Assembly: GCA_910579455.1 (NCBI GenBank)
Contig: CAJTUT010000021.1
Location: 1-21,588 of the forward strand
Origin: an uncultured Bacilli bacterium
GTDB taxonomy: Bacteria > Bacillota_I > Bacilli_A > RF39 > UBA660
Reading direction: 5' to 3'
Length of the DNA: 21,588 nucleotides
Shown here: positions 13,962 to 21,588 of the stretch, one piece after another
Numbering within the stretch: position 1 is the first letter of the stretch
How the letters are laid out: the number at the start of each line of letters is the position of its first letter
The notes under the pieces: model-generated
Databases searched by the model: none
Seen by the model: the letters and a program-made list of their open reading frames with translations, nothing else
What the model was told of the DNA's origin: nothing
Translations under genes and position numbers: made by a program

Positions 13962-16900
13962 TTATTTATCCATGTATTTTTTATTTGTATTCATTTTTTG
14001 ATATATTATCCTACTTATATTATATATCATATTTGAATTATTAGTTTCCTTTACTAAATCGATGGCATTTTTATATTGTCCCATATTCACAAAGTTTACT
14101 GCACTATTGTATACTTCATTATTTATTGAATTTATAAAATCTTGATTATTAGTAAGAGATACAATACTTAGTGCCTTTTTTATGTTTCCTTGTCTTAATT
14201 GATTCATAGCAACATCATACACCTGCAAATTAATACTCGTTATTAATTGTTGGTCCTTAGTCTCTTTTATTAAATCAATAGCATCCTCATGTTGCCCCAT
14301 ATTCACAAAATTCACTGCACTATTGTATATTTCATTATTTATTGAACTATTATTTTGTCCTTGATTATTCTTTTTTGAGGTATCTACATGTTCTTCAGCA
14401 ACTGTTACTACAGGACCTGTTCCACCATCAAACTTTCTAGTACTATAGCTGCCAGTTTGTTGATCTTTTTTATGGGCAGCTCCATCTACACAAATTACAT
14501 CAACATTCCTAAGTCCCAAATTATTTGCATTAGCAGTATGACCGATAACCATAGTATAATCACTACTAGGTAAATCCTCTACATCATAATGTCCATGTAT
14601 TTGATTATTTTTTCTAAACCAAAGAATGTTTGCTTCTTTTGATCTAATATCTTTCGGGTAATTGACATCTTTCATATAATCCTTTAATGAATAATTTGGA
14701 TTCTTATTATATATTGTTTTATTAAAAAATGCATGGGCCAGAGCATATTTTTTATTTCCATATTGGTGAATTCTTTGAAGGGGTTGACTTCCTAGCCAAC
14801 CCATTAATTCCTTAAATTTATTTGGATTATTTTTTCTTAAATTTTCCAACTGTTTATAAGTTTCTGCACCACCATTTTTTATTAACGTCTCTTTATATTT
14901 TGAACGTTGCTGTTCATCAGTTGCCATATAAGTACCATATATAAAACTATCATGATTTCCTGGTATATAAACTATTCTATTAGGATTTTGTTTAGATAAT
15001 TCCATATAGTCTAACAATAATTGAAATGGCTGATTTCCCCTATCTGTTATATCACCAAGATTAAATATCGTTTCGTATTCATTTATATAATGACCCTTAA
15101 TCTTATCCATAACCCAATCTGCTCCATGGAAGTCACTGACTACAACAAATGAGTCTTTTTCATAAACCTCATATGGATTTATATTAGGATTAAAGTAGCC
15201 TCCTGTATCTGATGTTGTCACATTTTTTATTCTTGTTGCTAAATTTTTAAATCCTTCTTTTGTAAATGTAAATGGTTTTGCTTCTCCTTCTACTTTATAT
15301 TCTTTTCCTATTACTTCTAAATTATTGGATACTAATTTTTCTATATTATTCATTGCTTTGTTAATTAGATTCTGACTATTTTCTTTAAACATATCTACGT
15401 AACTTTGTATTCCTAGTGCTGATGCTTTTACTTTACTTGATTTTATTTTCTGATTATAATTATTATAAAAATCTTTAGATACTTCTTTATATTCTAATTT
15501 ACCATTTTCTTCAAATAAACATAAATATGCTTTTTCTACTTTTTTTCCTTCTAAATTATAATCTCCCTTATATGTTATTGCTTTATCATCTATCCTGTAT
15601 TTAAAATTATCACTTTGTAAATCTTGTACTGTTGGTTTAGTCTTAATTGCTGTTACTTTTGCTGGTATATCATCCAGATTTAGAGCTACATTTTCCACTG
15701 TTGGTATTCCACTGAAAAAAAATGTTTTTTTACTTCCAAATGATGTTGCTGCATTACTTGCTTTTATATTTTTACTGGATATTATTTTATTTGCATTTTC
15801 TTCGCTAGTTATATGATATATTCCTTCTTTTGTACATTTATTTACTAAACTAGTATTATTACCTAGTTTAGTATAGGCAAATCTAAATGCTATACCTGGA
15901 TAGGCCAATGCTAATCCTCCTATTGATTTTAACAATTTTATTTTACTATTTAATGTCTTATTAATATCTTTATATGTCTCTATATCTACTTTTGATAATG
16001 TATTAGTTTTATTCTCTACTTTTACATTAGTATTAGTATTTGTTTCATTATTTGAGTTTTCTTTTCCTTCTACAATTCCTTTTAATACTTCTTGTACTTT
16101 TGCTTCATTTTTACTATTTACTGCTTTCTTTAGTTTTTGTAATGTTTCACTATTGATTACTACTTTTACTCCATTATATATAACTGTTTGTCCTGCTTCA
16201 AATGTTGCAGAAATTAAGGCACCATAGATAAAAGCCTTAGCCGAATCATCTAACCAACCTTCCATATCTTGATCTAATATCCACTTATCACCTAAACGTT
16301 CTGCAAACTGCTGAATTGCTTCTTGGCCACCCTCTTTAAACATATTTAATAACATATTTGTACTTTTTTTCCCTACACCTGGTAGGCTTCCTAGAGCTTC
16401 TTCTAATAATGTCTCACTCAATGAAGATACTACTGCACTTTTTTTAGCATCTTCTTCTGTATAACCACTTAATAGATTTTGATGTTTTTTACTTCCGTAA
16501 CTACTTCCAAATATCATAGAACTGGTTACTGCTGTTTGTAATAATTTGGCAGCAACTGGTGCTCCTGCTCCCCCTGTTGAAACAGAAATTATCGTTCCAG
16601 CAGTAACAGTTGGCAACATATTTCCTACACTTTCTCCAAATCCATAAGCCTCTTCTAGTCCTTTTGCTAGATCTTTATCATTCTGTAATGCCTCTATTAA
16701 ATACATTCTTTCATAATCTAATTCTGTTGCATTACCATTATTAATATTTTCCCACGATTCTTTAAATCCTTCTACTCCATTTACAGTTCCTTTTATAACA
16801 GAATGCGTGTATTCTGTCATATATTCTTGAGATGTCTTTTTTGCACTATAGTAATTACTGCTACTTCCATATGCACTTCCTCCAAATATACTTTCAAACG

Positions 16901-17876
16901 AGGATGTTGTAGTAGTTTTCCCTGCATTTTTTCCTGCTTCTTTAATTTTCTTGTATTCATCAACTGCCTTTTCCATTCCTTTTAATTGATTAATTTGATC
17001 CTGTAATAACCGATAATACTCATAGGCCTTTGCTTCTCCTTCTGTTTTATAAATATAGGCCATAATATGTTGTTGGTCCTCTGATAAATAGTCTTTAAAA
17101 CTTTTATATTCTATATATGCTTTTTCTATACTTTCTGTACCTTCAATCTGAGGAATATTTTCCTGTTTTTGTGCTATTTTTGTCGTATCATTTAATTGTT
17201 CATTACCACTATATCCACCCTGAGTAGTATATTTTTTTTCGAATTCATCAATTTTGCTATATCCATCTAATTGTCTAATTACGGATTCTAATTGAGCTTT
17301 TTCTGTTTTATCATTTGCAAAATTTTCTTTTAATAATCGTAGGACTGATAGTAATTCTTTTGCTGAATTTATTTCTATATTCATTTCTTTTTCTAATTGT
17401 TCTAATCCTAAATCTTTTTTAATACCTTCCATATAAGCATCTAAGTTATTATGATAATTTGGGTTAGTATTTTCTATAATTTCTTGTTTTTCCACCACTT
17501 GTTTTTTAGTTTCCGTAATGGTTTTTGTTTCTGTGGTACTACTTTTTTGATAAATTGTATCCTTTAACATTTTCATATTTTCAAGACCTGAAAAAGAAAA
17601 TCCTGAAAAATTTGCTATCTTAGTTGAACTTGAAGCTAAATTCTTGCATTTATCTTTTACACGCTCTGCTTTAGTAATTAAATCATCTATCTCACTTTTA
17701 AAATTTTTTAAATATTTATATGATGATAATTCTTTGATGATTTCCATCTTTCCTATGGAAGATACAATATCTAAGATATTGTTAGTAGTTAATAGTTTGT
17801 ATGCCTTTTTCGTATCATTGTAAGTACCTTCTATTAAATCCGTATCTATATATATTCCATCTCTCATTATATTCAT
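13962..17876 (-). CDS. Large multidomain type VII-type effector with a PPP phosphatase domain
   Basis: A 1304-residue protein. Residues 1-400 are helical and rich in Lys, Glu and Ser/Thr, with no signal peptide, like the N-terminus of a type VII-exported protein. Residues about 415-460 are hydrophobic and Gly/Ala/Thr-rich. Residues about 680-800 open with EGIYHITSEENANKIISS and FGSKKTFFFSG, a pattern like ADP-ribosyltransferase-fold domains (tentative). Residues about 908-1140 are a PPP-family metallophosphatase: Asp915 and His917 in SDFHG, GDITDRG (Asp942), GNHD (974-976) and His1113 in GHTAN. Three 36-residue repeats (about 1180-1290, NNEIYNSAVNFVNMGQ type) end it. The gene follows a small helical partner by 11 bases and faces a WXG100 gene. 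The target could be a phosphoprotein or nucleotide. Export and toxin status are inferred. Confidence 0.72.
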   Translation of the reverse strand: MNIMRDGIYIDTDLIEGTYNDTKKAYKLLTTNNILDIVSSIGKMEIIKELSSYKYLKNFKSEIDDLITKAERVKDKCKNLASSSTKIANFSGFSFSGLENMKMLKDTIYQKSSTTETKTITETKKQVVEKQEIIENTNPNYHNNLDAYMEGIKKDLGLEQLEKEMNIEINSAKELLSVLRLLKENFANDKTEKAQLESVIRQLDGYSKIDEFEKKYTTQGGYSGNEQLNDTTKIAQKQENIPQIEGTESIEKAYIEYKSFKDYLSEDQQHIMAYIYKTEGEAKAYEYYRLLQDQINQLKGMEKAVDEYKKIKEAGKNAGKTTTTSSFESIFGGSAYGSSSNYYSAKKTSQEYMTEYTHSVIKGTVNGVEGFKESWENINNGNATELDYERMYLIEALQNDKDLAKGLEEAYGFGESVGNMLPTVTAGTIISVSTGGAGAPVAAKLLQTAVTSSMIFGSSYGSKKHQNLLSGYTEEDAKKSAVVSSLSETLLEEALGSLPGVGKKSTNMLLNMFKEGGQEAIQQFAERLGDKWILDQDMEGWLDDSAKAFIYGALISATFEAGQTVIYNGVKVVINSETLQKLKKAVNSKNEAKVQEVLKGIVEGKENSNNETNTNTNVKVENKTNTLSKVDIETYKDINKTLNSKIKLLKSIGGLALAYPGIAFRFAYTKLGNNTSLVNKCTKEGIYHITSEENANKIISSKNIKASNAATSFGSKKTFFFSGIPTVENVALNLDDIPAKVTAIKTKPTVQDLQSDNFKYRIDDKAITYKGDYNLEGKKVEKAYLCLFEENGKLEYKEVSKDFYNNYNQKIKSSKVKASALGIQSYVDMFKENSQNLINKAMNNIEKLVSNNLEVIGKEYKVEGEAKPFTFTKEGFKNLATRIKNVTTSDTGGYFNPNINPYEVYEKDSFVVVSDFHGADWVMDKIKGHYINEYETIFNLGDITDRGNQPFQLLLDYMELSKQNPNRIVYIPGNHDSFIYGTYMATDEQQRSKYKETLIKNGGAETYKQLENLRKNNPNKFKELMGWLGSQPLQRIHQYGNKKYALAHAFFNKTIYNKNPNYSLKDYMKDVNYPKDIRSKEANILWFRKNNQIHGHYDVEDLPSSDYTMVIGHTANANNLGLRNVDVICVDGAAHKKDQQTGSYSTRKFDGGTGPVVTVAEEHVDTSKKNNQGQNNSSINNEIYNSAVNFVNMGQHEDAIDLIKETKDQQLITSINLQVYDVAMNQLRQGNIKKALSIVSLTNNQDFINSINNEVYNSAVNFVNMGQYKNAIDLVKETNNSNMIYNISRIIYQKMNTNKKYMDK
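14081..14351. repeat. Direct DNA repeat coding for the effector's first and third C-terminal units
   Basis: Two near-identical stretches of about 55 bases begin at 14081 and 14297, exactly 216 bases (72 codons) apart, and encode repeat units 3 and 1. The middle unit is more diverged. The high DNA identity suggests recent duplication or gene conversion. Confidence 0.7.
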
Positions 17877-17887
17877 CTACCCTTATT

Positions 17888-18118
17888 TTATATTTCGCTT
17901 ATTTCATCTAATATATTATTTAGCTTTTTAATCATTTTTTCTTCTTTTTCTATGATTTCTTTTATTAGTCCACTATCCATTGTTTTTCCGTTACTTATAG
18001 CACCTTTTTCTAATTTTCCTAATGCCTCTTTATACTTTTTCCTACTATCCTTTATAATAGGTATAATTTGATTTATTTTTTGTTTTAGCTTTACATATTC
18101 TTCCTTTTTATTACTCAT
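17888..18118 (-). CDS. Small coiled-coil protein, likely partner of the large effector
   Basis: A 76-residue, highly charged helical protein without a signal peptide or membrane segment. It has two predicted helices, KKEEYVKLKQKINQIIPIIK and GLIKEIIEKEEKMIKKLNNI, joined by a short Gly/Ser turn (AISNGKTMDSG). This helical hairpin shape is shared by WXG100-like and effector-chaperone proteins of type VII loci, but no WXG motif is present. It lies 11 bases upstream of the 1304-residue gene and shares its promoter, so it may help to fold or export that protein. No family name can be given with confidence. Confidence 0.7.
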   Translation of the reverse strand: MSNKKEEYVKLKQKINQIIPIIKDSRKKYKEALGKLEKGAISNGKTMDSGLIKEIIEKEEKMIKKLNNILDEISEI

Positions 18119-18153
18119 AATCTATCACCATACTGTATCTTATCTTTATTCTC

Positions 18154-18183
18154 ATTCTACCTTTATATATATTTAGTTGTCAA
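18154..18183 (-). promoter_or_regulatory. Promoter of the effector operon
   Basis: Minus-strand TTGACA (18178-18183), an 18-base spacer and TAGAAT (18154-18159), upstream of the 76-residue and 1304-residue genes. Confidence 0.65.
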
Positions 18184-18199
18184 TATGTTATCCTTTTAA

Positions 18200-18276
18200 T
18201 TTACATATAAATTCTGACAACAATATGTAAATATTGATTGTTTTTATTTACAAATCGCAAATATTTATATTACAAT
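18200..18276 (+). promoter_or_regulatory. WXG gene promoter with nested TTTACA/TGTAAA dyads
   Basis: Two perfect inverted repeats share a centre arm: TTTACATA (18200-18207) with TATGTAAA (18224-18231), and TGTAAATA (18226-18233) with TATTTACA (18245-18252). The last arm contains a -35-like TTTACA (18247-18252), 18 bases before TACAAT (18271-18276). The dyads lie between two divergent promoters and could let one regulator control both transcripts. The regulator is not in the window. Confidence 0.5.
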
Positions 18277-18308
18277 AATCTTGTATAAAATAATAGAAGG
18301 AGGTCTAT

Positions 18309-18938
18309 ATGGCTACATTATATTTTAATCCTAATGAAATTGCTAATTTTTCGACTGAAATTAATAATTTATTTGGAAGTCTAAAAGCTAATTTTACTAA
18401 AATTGGTCAAAATATGAATACTATCGCAAATGGTAAATGGAAAGGAACTGCTGCAAAGAAAAATTTGGATTCCCTTGATAAAGCACAAGAGGCTCTAGCT
18501 ACATTTATTAATGAATTTAGTAAAGCTCTAGCACAATCTGTCAGGGAGGCAAAAACAAAAATCAGTCAACTAGAAACTACCAATTTGGGACAAAGCTTAA
18601 ATATTAATATTCAGGAGGCTGAAAAGGTAAACATTGATAATCTTCAACAGGTAGATATTTCTGTTGTCGAATATGATTACTCTGAAATTATGGCTATTTC
18701 TAACAGTTTAAAGGGAATTCATTCTTCTATCTCTGAGTGTAAACAATCTGTTCCGACTAAGATTAGAAGTTTTATCAGTCTAGATTCTGGAAAGGCTTGG
18801 AGAGGGAATGCTGCAGGGGAATTTGAAAATGCTGTTTGTTCTGCATTTTCTAAAATCGATACGCCTATTAAAAACTTACAAACTTGTATTGATAATATTA
18901 ATGAAGCTGCTGCCAATGCTCAAAGAGCTGATAAATAG
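18309..18938 (+). CDS. Tandem WXG100-like protein
   Basis: A 209-residue protein made of two WXG100-type helical hairpins joined in one chain. The first unit spans about 1-92 with its turn motif at GKWKGTAA (Trp44). The second spans about 120-209 with GKAWRGNAA (Trp164). The linker (about 93-118) is polar. Single WXG100 proteins are about 100 residues and pair as dimers, so this fusion could fold as an intramolecular pair. There is no signal peptide, as expected for type VII substrates. No clear YxxxD/E export tail is seen at the very end. It has a strong site, AGAAGGAGG, before the ATG. It is divergent from the large effector operon and is followed by a terminator. No ESX ATPase gene is nearby, so the secretion machinery must be elsewhere. 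Confidence 0.8.
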   Translation: MATLYFNPNEIANFSTEINNLFGSLKANFTKIGQNMNTIANGKWKGTAAKKNLDSLDKAQEALATFINEFSKALAQSVREAKTKISQLETTNLGQSLNINIQEAEKVNIDNLQQVDISVVEYDYSEIMAISNSLKGIHSSISECKQSVPTKIRSFISLDSGKAWRGNAAGEFENAVCSAFSKIDTPIKNLQTCIDNINEAAANAQRADK

Positions 18939-18947
18939 TCATAAATT

Positions 18948-18966
18948 GGGATTATGTCCCTTTTTT
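18948..18966 (+). terminator. Short terminator after the WXG gene
   Basis: GGGAT (18948-18952) pairs with GTCCC (18956-18960) with one G-U pair and a three-base loop, followed by six T. Confidence 0.55.
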
Positions 18967-18969
18967 ATT

Positions 18970-18991
18970 TAAAAAAAAGCCTACTTGGCTT
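18970..18991 (-). terminator. Terminator overlapping the spoVS stop codon
   Basis: On the minus strand AAGCC - five bases - GGCTT is followed by a T run. The stem includes the stop codon of spoVS. Confidence 0.6.
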
Positions 18992-19241
18992 CTATAATTA
19001 ACTTAATCGCAGTTCTTTCTTCTCCATCAATGGCAATATCTGAAAATGCAGGAATACAAACTAAATTTTTTCCAGATGGTGCCACAAATCCTCTTGCTAT
19101 TGCAATTGCTTTTATTGCCTGATTCAGTGCTCCAGCTCCTACTGCCTGTATTTCAACAGTGCCTTTTTCTCTAAAAACATTAGCAAGTGCACCTGCTACA
19201 CTATTTGGATTAGATTTACTGCTTACTTTGAGTATTTCCAT
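18981..19241 (-). CDS. spoVS: Stage V sporulation protein S (SpoVS)
   Basis: An 86-residue protein, the standard length for this highly conserved family. The sequence MEILKVSSKSNPNSVAGALA, the GAGALNQAIKAIAIARGF stretch and the end ERTAIKLIIEAK are diagnostic. SpoVS has an Alba-like fold and in Bacillus subtilis acts at spore coat and septation stages; in non-sporulating relatives it is thought to be a general regulator. It is a single-gene unit with AAAGGAA before the ATG and its own terminator. Its presence points to a spore-forming or recently spore-forming Gram-positive ancestor but does not prove that this organism sporulates. Confidence 0.95.
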   Translation of the reverse strand: MEILKVSSKSNPNSVAGALANVFREKGTVEIQAVGAGALNQAIKAIAIARGFVAPSGKNLVCIPAFSDIAIDGEERTAIKLIIEAK

Positions 19242-19351
19242 ATATATTATTCATTCCTTTCTATGATTAATATATATGTTTTTTTGTATTATAAAATACA
19301 TATTTTTACCTTAGATTGCATCTTTCATATTATTTCTATACTTTAATATGT

Positions 19352-20269
19352 TTATCTATCATAATCTATCCTATCAATGGCCTCTTTAATAATGTCCACT
19401 GAATGTTGAAGTTTTTCTTCCTCTTCTTTTGTTAATTCTATATAGATTCTTGATTTTACACCTTCCTTATTTAAAATTGATGGGATCCCCATATAAATAT
19501 CGTTTTTACTATCATAACTAGAAACGGTAATGATTGTATCCTCATCTCCTAATATTGCATTCGTAATTCGTACTAAGCACATTCCAATTCCATAATAGGT
19601 TGCACCCTTACGATCAATAATTTTATAGGCCGCATTTTTTACCTCTTCATGAATTTCTGTTAATTCATCTTTGCTTAGAAACGAATTAATATTCTGTAAT
19701 CCTACATTTACATTACTCCATGGAACGAATTCTGAGTCACCATGTTCTCCTACCACATAGGCATGAATATTTTTAGGATTTACTCCCAATTTCTCTCCTA
19801 CTAAATATTTTAATCTAGCCGTATCTAGACTTGTTCCAGATCCAATCACTTTACTTGTATCAAAACCTGAATATTTCCAGGTTAAATAGGTCATAACATC
19901 TAATGGATTTGTCGCCACTAAAAAAATCCCTTGAAATCCACTTTTTACAACAGACGTTACAATAGATTTAAATATCTTACTATTTTTATTAATTAAATCC
20001 ATTCTTGTTTCTCCAGGATTTTGATTAGCACCTGCTGCTATTACTACTATTTTGGCATCTTTACAATCATTATAATCTCCTGGTTTAATATCAATCTTAC
20101 TTGGAGCAAAGGCTAGGCAATGATTCAAATCCATTACTTCTCCCTCTACTCGGTTCCTATCAAGATCAATTAATACTAATTCTCCTACATTAGTTCTTTG
20201 GTTTAATAATGCATAAGCATAACTCATACCAACATTCCCACAACCTATTATTATTACTTTATTATTCAT
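19352..20269 (-). CDS. ldh: L-lactate dehydrogenase
   Basis: A 305-residue NAD-dependent enzyme that reduces pyruvate to L-lactate in fermentation. The Rossmann motif GCGNVG (9-14) and the acidic ribose-binding region LIDLDRNR are present. AAGANQNPGETR carries the lactate-type Gln83 (malate dehydrogenases have Arg here) and the mobile-loop Arg89. DTARL gives the substrate-binding Arg152, and GEHGDSE the catalytic His176. The strong site GAAGGAGGAAAAT precedes the ATG. The gene stands alone between spoVS and a membrane protein gene. Residues of an allosteric fructose-1,6-bisphosphate site were not assessed. Confidence 0.95.
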   Translation of the reverse strand: MNNKVIIIGCGNVGMSYAYALLNQRTNVGELVLIDLDRNRVEGEVMDLNHCLAFAPSKIDIKPGDYNDCKDAKIVVIAAGANQNPGETRMDLINKNSKIFKSIVTSVVKSGFQGIFLVATNPLDVMTYLTWKYSGFDTSKVIGSGTSLDTARLKYLVGEKLGVNPKNIHAYVVGEHGDSEFVPWSNVNVGLQNINSFLSKDELTEIHEEVKNAAYKIIDRKGATYYGIGMCLVRITNAILGDEDTIITVSSYDSKNDIYMGIPSILNKEGVKSRIYIELTKEEEEKLQHSVDIIKEAIDRIDYDR

Positions 20270-20337
20270 ATTTTCCTCCTTCTATTATCTAACTACGTAT
20301 TTATATATTGATATTAAACTTTCTTTTTCATTCAAAA

Positions 20338-20359
20338 AAAGAAAATCAAGATTTTCTTT
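20338..20359 (-). terminator. Terminator after the Pro/Thr-rich membrane protein gene
   Basis: Perfect nine-base arms AAAGAAAAT and ATTTTCTTT around a CTTG loop (minus strand) are followed by further T. Confidence 0.75.
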
Positions 20360-20365
20360 ATTCCC

Positions 20366-21430
20366 TTAAGTTGAGGTAGTAGAAATTCCAGTATCAGTTT
20401 GGGTTGAAACTGCTTCAACAGAAGGTACTACTGCTGGAGCGGGATTAACTGGTGTTACCTCCTGAGCTTGAACTGGAACTACCTGAGCATTTTCCAAAGG
20501 ATTAGCTCCTCCATATATTTGATGACTATTATTTTGACTATCATTAATATTATTTACAGTTGGATCTGCTCCTCCATAAATAGGGACAGGACCTGGTTGT
20601 TGTACTACTGGGGTATCTGTAACAGATAAAACTTCTGGTGTTACAGGAGTTGGATTTGTTACCACAGTAGGATTTACTGGTTCCTGTGATATAGGGGTTA
20701 CTGGACTAACTACTACTGGACTTGTATTTGACTCTACTGGGGAAACCTCTGGAGTTACAATTGGAGCAGTACTATTAGCTGATGGTACTGTTGAAATATC
20801 TGTTACTGGTATAATATCTGAGGTCCCATTTCCTGGTTGATCCATTATTGGAGGCATATTGGGAGTTGTCAAACTATCAATTGTTGGAGTTGGCTCTGGA
20901 GTTATCATTGTAGGGGTTTCAATTACCGGGGTATCTTCCTTTTTTATAGGGGACTGATTATCCATTACTGGTGATACAGTAGGTTCCATTTGTGTAATCT
21001 GTGGGTTTATGGATGGCTGGTCTATTGTCACAGCCTGTTCCATTGGTAATGGGGTTGCTGTAGTAGTTGGTGTATCTTGTTGTATCATATTCTCTACTGG
21101 ATGAATAGAATTCATATTACTATCAGCTGTTACTGATATGCTTGGTTGCTCTATATTATTTATATTTTCTGGGGGTGGCATAACAGAAGCTTCTGGACTA
21201 ACATTTACTGGATTTTGATTTGAAATTTCTCCAGGTTGTGGATTTGTTAATGGAGGCATTTCCATACTATTATTCGTACTATTATTTACTGAGCCAGCAT
21301 GATTATCCCCCACTTCTTTTTTAGATTTTTTGCCAGATGTTGTGATAAAGATAATCAATGCTATGATTAGTAATAAAACTCCTCCTGTTATTAGCATTCC
21401 TGGTATCGTTAAAAACCATCCAAAATCCAT
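20366..21430 (-). CDS. Single-pass membrane protein with a long Pro/Thr/Val-rich tail
   Basis: A 354-residue protein of unknown function. Near the start is one strong membrane helix (LTIPGMLITGGVLLLIIALI and following residues) followed by the basic cluster GKKSKK. By the positive-inside rule the long tail should therefore face the cytoplasm, unlike the usual surface-stalk layout. The rest is low-complexity and lacks Cys and most aromatics, built of TP, PV and PT repeats. Two copies of IYGGA(D/N)P stand about 20 residues apart near the C-terminus. I prefer the ATG at 21430, where GGGAG is nine bases away; an ATG at 21436 lies too close to it. A promoter is at 21471-21499. Possibly a scaffold or cell-envelope-linked protein; no family is recognised. 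Confidence 0.75.
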   Translation of the reverse strand: MDFGWFLTIPGMLITGGVLLLIIALIIFITTSGKKSKKEVGDNHAGSVNNSTNNSMEMPPLTNPQPGEISNQNPVNVSPEASVMPPPENINNIEQPSISVTADSNMNSIHPVENMIQQDTPTTTATPLPMEQAVTIDQPSINPQITQMEPTVSPVMDNQSPIKKEDTPVIETPTMITPEPTPTIDSLTTPNMPPIMDQPGNGTSDIIPVTDISTVPSANSTAPIVTPEVSPVESNTSPVVVSPVTPISQEPVNPTVVTNPTPVTPEVLSVTDTPVVQQPGPVPIYGGADPTVNNINDSQNNSHQIYGGANPLENAQVVPVQAQEVTPVNPAPAVVPSVEAVSTQTDTGISTTST

Positions 21431-21470
21431 ATGCATCTACTCCCTTATCTTATTCTTATTGTATACTATT

Positions 21471-21499
21471 ATCATAACAAAAAAAAAAGGTAATTGCAA
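21471..21499 (-). promoter_or_regulatory. Promoter of the Pro/Thr-rich membrane protein gene
   Basis: TTGCAA (21494-21499), a 17-base spacer ending in TGT, and TATGAT (21471-21476) on the minus strand. The remaining bases to the window end show no gene. Confidence 0.65.
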
Positions 21500-21588
21500 A
21501 TAATTTTTCTTTTGTTAATTTAAGTTTGAAGTGCAACATTTCATAATTGAAAAAGACATATGAATAATCTATAATATCTTTTCGCTAC

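Noticed and set aside
16803..16985. Plus-strand Cys/Phe-rich frame inside the large effector gene
   Set aside because: It is an antisense shadow of the long coding frame, with codons mirrored from Lys/Glu-rich sequence and no start signal.
18719..18916. Minus-strand open frame inside the tandem WXG gene
   Set aside because: It lies antisense to a well-supported gene with strong motifs, lacks a ribosome site and resembles no family.
20400..21250. Repetitive DNA that might be a CRISPR or other array
   Set aside because: The periodicity comes from Pro/Thr/Val codons in an open frame; repeat spacing and sequence are irregular and no cas gene is present.

Overview
This is an A+T-rich stretch from a low-GC Gram-positive bacterium, most likely a gut Bacillota or Mollicutes-related lineage. 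The evidence is SpoVS, L-lactate dehydrogenase, a T-box leader, WXG100/type VII-like genes and strong purine-rich ribosome binding sites. No rRNA or tRNA gene is visible, so the genus cannot be fixed.

Left part (1-9485): an accessory region. ant(6)-Ib (streptomycin adenylyltransferase) and tet(44) (ribosomal protection) flank a frameshifted gene remnant. tet(44) is the last gene of an apparent VOC protein - PadR regulator - tet(44) operon whose promoter overlaps a perfect inverted repeat. Further along are an alkyltransferase-like protein, a 47-residue membrane protein, and a short promoter/hairpin region that may make a small RNA. Two adjacent related genes of unknown function, two small XRE-type regulators and an orphan replication-initiator-like protein complete the region. 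This looks like part of an integrated plasmid or conjugative element, but no integrase, relaxase or conjugation gene is in the window.

Middle (9553-13960): a serine-responsive operon on the minus strand. A sigma-A promoter and T-box leader (candidate UCU specifier) precede an M19 dipeptidase, an HD-type (p)ppGpp-hydrolase-like protein and seryl-tRNA synthetase. The synthetase occurs twice. The leader-proximal copy loses motif 3 and ends in an unrelated 24-residue tail, and an intact copy follows 152 bp downstream. This suggests recombination or insertion at the 3' end of serS, with a second copy preserving function.

Right part (13962-21588): a type VII-secretion-like locus. A 76-residue helical protein precedes a 1304-residue multidomain protein with a helical N-terminus, hydrophobic segment, possible ART-like domain, PPP-family phosphatase domain and three 36-residue repeats. 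Divergent from them is a 209-residue protein made of two WXG100 units. Then come spoVS, ldh and a single-pass membrane protein with a long Pro/Thr/Val-rich tail. No ESX ATPase or membrane channel gene is present here.
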